A stretch of DNA of 14,537 bases from CANHEE01 sp043777755 (GTDB lineage Bacteria; Bacteroidota; Bacteroidia; Chitinophagales; Saprospiraceae): NCBI GenBank assembly GCA_043777755.1, contig JAYWHK010000024.1, positions 1-14,537 on the forward strand, written 5' to 3'. The translations under genes and the position numbers were made by a program. Positions 1 through 5,865 of this stretch are shown here, piece by piece; the stretch's first letter is position 1; each line of letters starts with the position of its first letter. The notes under the pieces were generated by a model. That model was not told the origin of the DNA. It saw only the letters and a program-made list of their open reading frames with translations, and did no database searches.

Positions 1-101
1 AAAAATAAAAAATTGATATTTTATTATAAATTAAAATATTATTTTTTAAATTTTTTAAAAATGTTCTGTTTTTAGAAAACTGGAACATCGAGTAAATAAA
101 A
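1..101. other. AT-rich gap upstream of csm3
   Basis: Almost pure A/T for the first 60 bases. Two of the three forward frames stop at once; the third is open from base 1 to a TAG at 73-75 but encodes only Lys/Asn/Phe/Tyr-rich low-complexity sequence, so I read it as non-coding. In type III-A loci cas10 and csm2 normally sit directly before csm3; here a gap of at least about 100 bp separates csm3 from whatever lies to the left. It probably holds a promoter or leader for the csm genes, but I see no clear TAnnTTTG element in it. Confidence 0.5.
63..86 (+). promoter_or_regulatory. Imperfect hairpin before csm3
   Basis: Interrupted inverted repeat: GTTC (63-66) and GTTTT (68-72) pair with AAAAC (76-80) and GAAC (83-86) around a 3-base loop. 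It ends 15 bases before the csm3 ATG. It also shares TTTTTAG and TGGAAC with the 3' half of the CRISPR repeat, separated by 5 bases here and 7 in the repeat. It could be an operator, an mRNA hairpin or a chance AT-rich palindrome; function is not shown. Confidence 0.3.
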
Positions 102-770
102 ATGACGACACAACTTCAAGCAAAAATATTTATTACAGGCGAAATCCACCTGAAGACAGGCTTGCATATTGGCGGAGCATCCTCTTCTTTAGATATAGGT
201 GGTTTAGATAATGGTATTATCAAAACCGCAAAAGGTTTGCCTTATATTCCGGGCAGCACTTTGAAAGGAAAACTGCGGAATATGTTGGCAAAAGTTACGG
301 GCAAAGATAGCGTTGAAAAAGATACGCTCGAAACTCGAATGTTATTTGGTTCTTCGGCAGATGGGGTGCAAGAAATCGCTCGACTCATCGTCCGAGATGC
401 TTATTTGGACGAAACAAAATTTGATGCTACTTTTCGCAATGTTGAATTAGAATTAGGACATTCGGAAGTAAAATTTGAAAACACGATTGACCGAAAGAAT
501 AGCACTGCGAATCCTCGACAATTAGAACGTGTGCCTTCGGGCGCAATCTTTACGTTCAATATGGTTTTAGATGATTATAGCGATGCGGAAAGAGAAACTT
601 TGGAAACAAGGCTTCGCTTGGCAATGCGCCTTCTCGAGGGCGATTATATTGGCGGAAGTGGCACACGTGGCTATGGACAAATCAAATTTGAAGCTGTTAA
701 GGGGACTCGTAAAGCAGTAAATGAAGATGGAGTATTAAGCGATGATACAGCATATAAATTCGATTTTTAG
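102..770 (+). CDS. csm3: Type III-A CRISPR RAMP protein Csm3 (target-RNA backbone nuclease)
   Basis: 222 residues, the usual Csm3 length. Csm3 is the Cas7-type subunit that forms the crRNA-binding filament of the Csm effector and cuts target RNA every 6 nt. Visible family motifs: GLHIGG (20-25), GLDNGIIK with D36 aligning to the known catalytic Asp (D33 of Streptococcus thermophilus Csm3), the RAMP motif PYIPGSTLKGKLR (47-59), KFENTIDR (124-131) followed by ANPRQLER, and the glycine-rich GGSGTRGYG (184-192) near the C-terminus. The catalytic Asp is retained, so RNA cleavage is expected to be active. The ATG has an A-rich upstream tract without Shine-Dalgarno, normal for Bacteroidota. csm4 starts 3 bp after the stop, so the two are surely cotranscribed. 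Assignment to Csm3 over Cmr4 rests on the KFENTIDR region and on the csm4/csm5 neighbours. Confidence 0.96.
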   Translation: MTTQLQAKIFITGEIHLKTGLHIGGASSSLDIGGLDNGIIKTAKGLPYIPGSTLKGKLRNMLAKVTGKDSVEKDTLETRMLFGSSADGVQEIARLIVRDAYLDETKFDATFRNVELELGHSEVKFENTIDRKNSTANPRQLERVPSGAIFTFNMVLDDYSDAERETLETRLRLAMRLLEGDYIGGSGTRGYGQIKFEAVKGTRKAVNEDGVLSDDTAYKFDF

Positions 771-773
771 ACT

Positions 774-1781
774 ATGAAAGCCATTATTTTACAATGTAAT
801 CCAAATACTAAGTTTCACTCTGGTAAAATCCGAGTTGATACCACTAATATGCTGGAGGATAGCAGCGAAATTTTACACTCCGATACTTTGTTTTCAGCGA
901 TTGTGAACTTAGCCGCTAAGGTCATGCCCGATGAAATAGAAAATGTCATTGATTGGTTTCGTAACGATTTGATAAAAATATCTTCTATTTTTTACTGCTT
1001 GGAAAAAAATGGAGAATATCTTTATTTTTTACCAAAACCAATTCATTTTAATATTGAGAGCGCAGGGCATGACCGTAAAAGTGTGAAAAGAATAGACTTT
1101 GTTTCAAAAGGAATTTTGGAAGCTAATACTGCCGTAAAAGACTGGTTTGACGAAAATATTTGTACGGTAATCCAAGACCAATTCCTTTGTTTGAATACAG
1201 AATTATTGGCACTTGGCGTGTCAGAAAGTGTAAAAACACGCCTTAAAATTTATGACATAGTGACTACGCCTAAAGTTCATGTTCATAAAAACATTGAAGA
1301 TAAACGAGATAGATATTATACACAAACTAATATTCATCTTGCTGATAATGAAGGATTTTCAAATATAAACCTTTATTTTTTGATAGAAGAAAAAATAAAA
1401 AACGAAGATAAAATAAAATGGCAAACGTTATTGTCATTGTTGCCACACGAGGGCATAGGCGGCGATAGAAGTGCGGGTTGCGGTATTTTTGAAGGCATAG
1501 AAGAAATGCCTTTTGAATTGCAAAATCAGCAAAACAAAATCATCAGCCTTTCGCTAAGTATTCCAAATGATGCTTCAGAATTTGAAGCATTTGAATATTT
1601 CCAATTCACTTATCGAGGTGGAAGACAAACACATAACGATGGAGTTTTAAAACGAGTTCGTATGATTAACGAAGGGGCTATATTGAAAGATGCTACTATA
1701 AATGGCAGTTTAGCAGATATTAGCGATAAAGGCAATTCAAAATATTACCGTAATGGTAAATGTTTCGTTCTAAAATATTGA
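774..1781 (+). CDS. csm4: Type III-A CRISPR RAMP protein Csm4 (crRNA 5'-handle end)
   Basis: 335 residues, in the Csm4 range. Csm4 is the Cas5-group RAMP subunit that caps the crRNA 5' tag and docks onto Cas10. Visible motifs: the N-terminal HSDTLFSAI (35-43), FLPKP (85-89) typical of Csm4 and related Cas5-like proteins, and the glycine-rich loop GIGGDRSAGCG (227-237). The middle, around residues 100-215, is lysine-rich and not motif-bearing. It starts 3 bp after csm3 and ends 6 bp before csm5, so it is the middle gene of a compact operon. I see no frameshift or missing block. No Cas10 gene is visible in the window, though this subunit needs one to work. Confidence 0.94.
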   Translation: MKAIILQCNPNTKFHSGKIRVDTTNMLEDSSEILHSDTLFSAIVNLAAKVMPDEIENVIDWFRNDLIKISSIFYCLEKNGEYLYFLPKPIHFNIESAGHDRKSVKRIDFVSKGILEANTAVKDWFDENICTVIQDQFLCLNTELLALGVSESVKTRLKIYDIVTTPKVHVHKNIEDKRDRYYTQTNIHLADNEGFSNINLYFLIEEKIKNEDKIKWQTLLSLLPHEGIGGDRSAGCGIFEGIEEMPFELQNQQNKIISLSLSIPNDASEFEAFEYFQFTYRGGRQTHNDGVLKRVRMINEGAILKDATINGSLADISDKGNSKYYRNGKCFVLKY

Positions 1782-1787
1782 TTATCA

Positions 1788-3065
1788 ATGAAAAAGCTAC
1801 ATCACATACATAAATTTAACCTTCAAGTTGTTTCGCCACTGACGATTGGTAGCGGAGCGGAGTTATCTCCTTATGCTGACTTTTTCTTGCGAAATGGCAA
1901 AGCCTATTATGTAAATCAACAACGTATAGAACGAAAATTGGAAAAAGAACCGCATTTAATTGATGTTTATGTACGAGAAATTCGTCGTGGTATGGACAAT
2001 AATCGCAGTGATTTTGACCTCTACGATTTTTTAGAAGAAGAATTGAATATTGATACTTCCACTTTTGCCAGTGCAAAAGTATTTGGTTATTCATTTGAAG
2101 ATGATAATAGTCAGCAAAAAAATGAAGTTAAACAGATTATTCGAGAAGCTGAAAAACCTTATATTCCTGGTAGTTCTTTAAAGGGTGCGATTCGGACTGC
2201 AATGCTTTATGATTGGTTGGTTAATACGCCACAAGGGCAAAAAGAATTACATTCACTTTGTGATAATGTATTGAAATTCAGCAAGTTAAAAGCATATTCA
2301 GAATGGGCTTCCTATCGTAAAGATGGAATTGACAAAAAACATCCTGATTGGAAAAAGTATTTAGGTTTGAATAAAGAGTTAGAAGAAGATTTAAAATCAC
2401 TAAAACGAGTAGTTTTCAATGAAGCAAAGCTTTTTGGAAATATAAAAGACAATCCAAATCTTTTTAGTAGAGATTTTATTGTGCGTGATTCAGCACCTTT
2501 TGAAAATACAGCAATTGGAATTTATGCTGCGGCTAGGATTCGTCGTTTTGACCCTACATTGAGTAATCAAGACAATGAAATACCCTTAGCGGCTGAAGCG
2601 ATTTTACCTAATACTCAAACTTCATTTGAAGTATTGGTCAATACTCGCCAAACTTTTCAAGGTAGTCATCTTAGTTATTTGGCTGAAAATAGTAGCATCA
2701 TTTTATTAGAACAATTAGCGCATTTTACAAAAGCAGTTGTAGTGCATGAAATAAAAGAATGTAGGAGGTCAAAAACTAAAACATTTGATAATGAAATAAA
2801 ACAACTACAAGAGTTTTATGAGCAACTTGATGAAAAAATGAGTCAAGGGGAATATTTTTTGCGAATTGGTGCTTCAAAAACTTTTTTTGATAATGTTTTA
2901 GTCTTAGCTTTGTTCAATTTTAAAGGTATCAACGAAGAACAACTTCGTGAAGTATATCTTCATTATGGAACTATTTTTGGCTTACAAAGCCCCTATCCGA
3001 TAACACGTACCGTAACAAAAATTGGTCATTTGCCATTTGGTTGGGTAAAAATCGAAAAAATATGA
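1788..3065 (+). CDS. csm5: Type III-A CRISPR RAMP protein Csm5 (crRNA 3'-end cap)
   Basis: 425 residues, typical of Csm5, the RAMP protein at the crRNA 3' end that helps mature the 3' end of the guide. Visible motifs: VSPLTIGSG (15-23), the first RAMP strand and loop, and YIPGSSLKGAIRT (125-137), the standard RAMP glycine motif. An internal charged stretch (about 150-215) is helix-rich. A C-terminal FGWVKIEK tail is common in this family. The start follows csm4 by 6 bp. The stop codon is shared with the start of the next gene as ATGA (3062-3065), which implies translational coupling to the membrane protein downstream and is the main reason to see that gene as part of the CRISPR operon. Confidence 0.94.
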   Translation: MKKLHHIHKFNLQVVSPLTIGSGAELSPYADFFLRNGKAYYVNQQRIERKLEKEPHLIDVYVREIRRGMDNNRSDFDLYDFLEEELNIDTSTFASAKVFGYSFEDDNSQQKNEVKQIIREAEKPYIPGSSLKGAIRTAMLYDWLVNTPQGQKELHSLCDNVLKFSKLKAYSEWASYRKDGIDKKHPDWKKYLGLNKELEEDLKSLKRVVFNEAKLFGNIKDNPNLFSRDFIVRDSAPFENTAIGIYAAARIRRFDPTLSNQDNEIPLAAEAILPNTQTSFEVLVNTRQTFQGSHLSYLAENSSIILLEQLAHFTKAVVVHEIKECRRSKTKTFDNEIKQLQEFYEQLDEKMSQGEYFLRIGASKTFFDNVLVLALFNFKGINEEQLREVYLHYGTIFGLQSPYPITRTVTKIGHLPFGWVKIEKI

Positions 3066-3724
3066 GTATTAATTTTAAGCATTACGATTCGGGCAAACTG
3101 ATTGTTTTGATTTTTGTTTCTTTCATTGTTTTTACATTGATTAGCAATGAGTTAGGTAAAATAATTGCGCCTTTAATTCCAGTTTACCTTATACCAACTT
3201 TGGAGTCTATTAAGGAACATATTAATGTGCTTTCTCCTACGTTTTTAGTAGGTGCGTTATTAGCATGGATTAATACTTCGCTTTGGAAAATGCCGTTTAT
3301 GAATTGGCTTATTGACCTGCCAAATCTTAATGGGAGATATAAAGGCACAGCAGAATCTAGTTTTAAAGATGCTCAAGGAGTAAGTACTTTGTTAGATTGT
3401 GTCTATGAAATCAAGCAAAATGCTTCAACAATTAGCATTAATGCTTTTTTTCGAGTAAAAGGTACTAATACAGATAGTTCTTCAGGCGAAATGCGAAGCG
3501 GAGAAATTATAAAACAAGCTAATGGTTCTTACAAAATCTACTTTGTTTATGAGAATAATGCTAACTTCTTAGACACTAAAAGTGAGAGTCATCAAGGCGT
3601 ATCGGTATTGGTTTATTTTCCAGATACTAAAGCATTACAAGGTGAATATTTTAACTCCCGCCCAAACAAAGGAAATATTAAAGTGAATTTTATACAAGAA
3701 AAACTGCTGTATCGCTTTGATTAG
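3062..3724 (+). CDS. Two-TM beta-rich membrane effector, Cap15/S-2TM-beta-like, in the csm operon
   Basis: 220 residues from the ATG at 3062; a TTG 21 bases upstream would extend it, but the ATGA overlap with csm5 decides for the ATG. Seen: two hydrophobic segments (about 13-28, KLIVLIFVSFIVF..., and 56-76, ending ALLAWINTSLW), then LPNLNGRYKG (86-95), then an all-beta-looking soluble part with QNASTISINAFF, a Ser-rich TNTDSSSGE turn, HQGVSVLVYF and LQGEYFNSRPNKGNIKV near the end. That order (two TM helices, NG-W/Y-x-G entry strand, I-x-Q-N strand, H-x-G strand, L-x-G-x-Y-F...R...G-x-I end) is how I remember the S-2TM-beta/Cap15 family, where cyclic nucleotide binding to the beta-barrel triggers oligomerisation and inner-membrane damage in CBASS. 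Inference: here it would be a cyclic-oligoadenylate-gated membrane effector of the type III system. Alternatives are a Csx23-type membrane effector or an unrelated 2TM protein. Family match is from memory, not from a search. Confidence 0.7.
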   Translation: MSINFKHYDSGKLIVLIFVSFIVFTLISNELGKIIAPLIPVYLIPTLESIKEHINVLSPTFLVGALLAWINTSLWKMPFMNWLIDLPNLNGRYKGTAESSFKDAQGVSTLLDCVYEIKQNASTISINAFFRVKGTNTDSSSGEMRSGEIIKQANGSYKIYFVYENNANFLDTKSESHQGVSVLVYFPDTKALQGEYFNSRPNKGNIKVNFIQEKLLYRFD

Positions 3725-4019
3725 AATTTCGTCATACTCTCGCTTTTTACCATCAGGTAGTAGATACAAATCTTTTGCTGAATTTGAGCAGTTGGGTTCA
3801 ACTATCAATACGTACAAATTGATAATCATAGATGGTCGAGATAAGCAATTTGAAGAAAAAACGATGACAGACCAAGTTGATAAACACGGAAATTCTCTAA
3901 AACTTATTCTATTGACCTCTGACCAACTAACAAATTATGCTAAATATTCAGTAGGTGCTTCTCGAATTGCCAAAGATGTAAGTCGTTTGTATATTCCTAT
4001 TGAAGATTTATTGTTGTAA
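3717..4019 (+). CDS. Small hypothetical protein, last ORF of the csm operon
   Basis: About 100 residues if started at the TTG at 3717, which overlaps the stop of the membrane protein by 8 bases; the frame opens only at a stop at 3684 and has no ATG before 3864, where a start would leave about 51 residues. I do not recognise it. The second half has alternating strands and helices: TYKLIIIDGRD, SLKLILLTSD, a helix with NYAKYSVGASRIAKDV, then SRLYIPIEDLLL. This resembles the C-terminal half of a Rossmann-like or PIN-like fold, where an Asp follows a hydrophobic strand, but too little is present to claim it. It may be a real coupled small protein, or the 3' remnant of a larger decayed effector whose beginning was lost. 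It ends 264 bp before the first CRISPR repeat, and the region after it is the array leader. Confidence 0.5.
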   Translation: MIRISSYSRFLPSGSRYKSFAEFEQLGSTINTYKLIIIDGRDKQFEEKTMTDQVDKHGNSLKLILLTSDQLTNYAKYSVGASRIAKDVSRLYIPIEDLLL

Positions 4020-4283
4020 AACTCTTTCTTCCAAAAAATCAATAGGCTCATATTATTATATATTTTTATTATACAACAATGTATTTTTATCATAAATAGT
4101 TGATTATCAGCATCATTTTCTTGCTTCACTCCTTTTTATACTACTCAAAATAGATGTATTTTAACCGAATTTTAACTAAATTTATTCAATATTTAAGTAT
4201 TTATTAACAAAATAATACCTATCTTTGCTTCATTAATTTTAGTATAAGTGTTTTTTAGTCAATTGATTAGACGCATTTATGCT
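4020..4283 (+). promoter_or_regulatory. CRISPR leader
   Basis: 264 bp of very AT-rich sequence without a convincing gene between the last operon ORF and the first repeat. It holds two TTTTAAC blocks 11 bp apart (4159-4165 and 4170-4176), about one helical turn, which could matter for leader recognition, and a near-palindrome around TCAATTGA just before the array. The repeat's 3' end, ATTGGAAC, resembles the ATTGAAA(C/G) tags of many arrays, and it points away from this region, so the leader is on this side and new spacers should enter here. No strong terminator for the csm operon is visible, so read-through into the array is possible. Confidence 0.7.
4220..4227 (+). promoter_or_regulatory. 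Bacteroidota -7 promoter element for the CRISPR array
   Basis: TATCTTTG matches the Bacteroidota primary sigma -7 consensus TAnnTTTG. It lies 56 bp before the first repeat, so a transcript starting a few bases downstream would carry a short leader RNA of roughly 50 nt into repeat 1. The upstream -33 region is only generic A/T (no clean TTTG at the best spacing). Confidence 0.6.
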
Positions 4284-5483
4284 ATTTTAGACCCACGTCC
4301 TTTTTAGGCAGGATTGGAACTAATGCAGCTGGCAAGGTTTATATTCCTCGTTATCATTTTAGACCCACGTCCTTTTTAGGCAGGATTGGAACGTGGACTG
4401 CGTGCGTTACTACTTTCATAATAATAAAATTTTAGACCCACGTCCTTTTTAGGCAGGATTGGAACAATATGGTTATAAAATTGAAAAAGAAGTCGTTGTT
4501 TTATTTTAGACCCACGTCCTTTTTAGGCAGGATTGGAACTTTCAGTTCCCCACGTTCACGCTTTTGCGATAGATCATTTTAGACCCACGTCCTTTTTAGG
4601 CAGGATTGGAACGAGATAGAAATAATGATATTGTTGAAAGTTGCGCTGATTTTAGACCCACGTCCTTTTTAGGCAGGATTGGAACATGATAATTCTTGCA
4701 CCAGACATTCCCAGTGGATGCCATTTTAGACCCACGTCCTTTTTAGGCAGGATTGGAACAATTATTTTTTGTCATGACTGAAAAATTTAATTTTATTTTA
4801 GACCCACGTCCTTTTTAGGCAGGATTGGAACGTGTAGAGAGCATTGCTCCAAAATCAAGTGGTGCAATTTTAGACCCACGTCCTTTTTAGGCAGGATTGG
4901 AACTTGAAAATTTAAAGCATTGGGCGTTTTTATTTTCAAATTTTAGACCCACGTCCTTTTTAGGCAGGATTGGAACCAGCCACCCAGTGACTATGCCTGC
5001 AAGACATAATATCATTTTAGACCCACGTCCTTTTTAGGCAGGATTGGAACAAAACAAAATCAAAATTACCATCTTAAAAAATTAACATTTTAGACCCACG
5101 TCCTTTTTAGGCAGGATTGGAACCCTTAAAAAAATTTTTCATATTTGAAATTTTTTGATTTTAGACCCACGTCCTTTTTAGGCAGGATTGGAACTCATAT
5201 CCTGCAGGATTTTTAACGATGAATAGATAATTTTAGACCCACGTCCTTTTTAGGCAGGATTGGAACCACCCAGGATTGCACCTGTATTGAGTTCTGTGCC
5301 GATTTTAGACCCACGTCCTTTTTAGGCAGGATTGGAACGTCGATGATGCGACATTTGGATTTGGAGCACTTAACATTTTAGACCCACGTCCTTTTTAGGC
5401 AGGATTGGAACAGGTCTGGGTACTTGTGTACTCTCCCAAAGTATAAATTTTAGACCCACGTCCTTTTTAGGCAGGATTGGAAC
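4284..5483 (+). CRISPR. CRISPR array, 17 repeats of 37 bp, 16 spacers
   Basis: Repeat of 37 bp beginning ATTTTAGACCCACGTC, with a central CTTTTTA, and ending GGCAGGATTGGAAC. All 17 copies look identical, including both ends; none is degenerate. Repeat starts: 4284, 4356, 4429, 4503, 4576, 4649, 4723, 4795, 4867, 4940, 5014, 5087, 5158, 5230, 5302, 5375, 5447. Spacer lengths in order: 35, 36, 37, 36, 36, 37, 35, 35, 36, 37, 36, 34, 35, 35, 36, 35. Variable spacer length is usual for type III arrays. TCCT and AGGA in the repeat can form a weak stem just before the last 8 bases, so Cas6-like cleavage would leave the 5' tag AUUGGAAC. Transcription is rightward, from the leader at 4020-4283. The adjacent csm genes make a type III-A complex the natural user. 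No adaptation genes are in the window. Spacer targets cannot be read by eye. Confidence 0.99.
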
Positions 5484-5488
5484 AATTG

Positions 5489-5565
5489 GCGATAGAAGCC
5501 CCAACCCTGTGAGCGCAGTGCGCCATCAAGCCAAAGGCATGAAAGGGAGCAGGGTTTTGAATCGC
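5489..5565. repeat. GC-rich multi-stem element after the array
   Basis: Starts 5 bp after the last repeat and is far more GC-rich than its surroundings. Nested pairings: GCGAT (5489-5493) with ATCGC (5561-5565); AACCCTG (5503-5509) with CAGGGTT (5550-5556); inside, a hairpin GCGC-AGT-GCGC (5513-5523) and a second imperfect hairpin TCAaGCC-AAA-GGCaTGA (about 5527-5542). Together this draws a cloverleaf of about 77 bases. It is not a tRNA: lengths and conserved loop sequences do not fit. It resembles REP- or MITE-like palindromic repeats that are scattered in many Bacteroidota genomes; it could also be a small structured RNA at the array's trailing end. Confidence 0.55.
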
Positions 5566-5812
5566 TTAATTTTTTGTTGTTTTTAGCTAAAAAAAGTTCT
5601 TTTACTTGGATAAAATACGAATTTTGTATTTATATTGAGTCAGCTCCATTTAGGGCTTCAAGGCTGTAAAGTTCTGCCGAAGGCAGAGCAAATTAGAGAA
5701 ATTTAAACACGAATTTCACAAATTTTAGCGTAATTTGTGTATTAATTTGTGTATTAATTTGTGTAAATTCGTGTTAGAATTTCACAAATTGATTATCAGT
5801 AATAGCCGAAAT
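5566..5812. other. Gene-free intergenic region with hairpin and short repeats
   Basis: About 250 bp with no credible gene on either strand. It contains a perfect 6-bp hairpin TCTGCC-GAA-GGCAGA (5673-5687) not followed by a T-tract on the + strand, and the AT-rich repeat cluster listed separately (5706-5790). Otherwise it is ordinary AT-rich spacer between the array and the convergent minus-strand genes. Confidence 0.6.
5706..5790. repeat. Cluster of inverted and direct AT-rich repeats
   Basis: An arm at 5706-5724 (AACACGAATTTCACAAATT) is the reverse complement, with one extra T, of 5756-5775 (AATTTGTGTAAATTCGTGTT). Between and into the right arm lie nearly three tandem copies of a 12-bp unit TAATTTGTGTAT (5731-5742, 5743-5754, 5755-5765). 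GAATTTCACAAATT (5711-5724) recurs in direct orientation at 5777-5790. This ACACGAATTTCAC / GTGAAATTCGTGT kind of motif is, as I recall, a common dispersed intergenic repeat in Bacteroidota. No gene is associated with it. Confidence 0.8.
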
Positions 5813-5850
5813 AAAAGTGGCTGTTTCAACTCAATGAAACAGCCACTTTT
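5813..5850 (-). terminator. Intrinsic terminator of the adhesin-porP unit
   Basis: A perfect 16-bp stem: 5813-5828 (AAAAGTGGCTGTTTCA) pairs with 5835-5850 around the 6-base loop ACTCAA. The A-tract at the left end gives a U-run on the minus-strand transcript, and the T-run at the right end gives one on the plus strand, so it can stop transcription both ways. It starts 15 bp beyond the porP/sprF stop codon, the expected place for the end of that operon, and also insulates it from CRISPR-array read-through. Confidence 0.92.
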
Positions 5851-5865
5851 TTATTTATTTATTTT

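Noticed and set aside
1816..2094. Minus-strand ORF inside csm5
   Set aside because: It is antisense to a well-conserved csm5 segment and has no motif or plausible start signal.
3041..3061. Upstream TTG start for the membrane protein gene
   Set aside because: It would overlap csm5 by 25 bases and add a charged stretch, while the ATG at 3062 makes the classic ATGA stop-start overlap.
3935..4129. Minus-strand 64-codon ORF across the CRISPR leader
   Set aside because: AT-rich sequence with no motif, antisense to the small operon ORF and overlapping the leader; treated as chance.
5267..5301. Spacer 14 contains CAGGATTG, which also occurs in the repeat
   Set aside because: Only 8 bases match and the rest of the spacer differs, so it is not a degenerate repeat or repeat-derived spacer.
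5489..5565. Possible tRNA because of the cloverleaf-like pairing
   Set aside because: The stems have the wrong lengths, and there is no acceptor stem of 7 bp, no TTC-containing T-loop and no anticodon arm pattern.
4100..5799. TTGATTATCAG at 4100-4110 and 5789-5799 as direct repeats flanking leader and array
   Set aside because: An 11-mer of this composition is expected by chance in AT-rich DNA, a close variant also occurs at the csm4-csm5 junction, and there is no mobile gene between the copies, so an att-site or target-duplication reading is unsupported.
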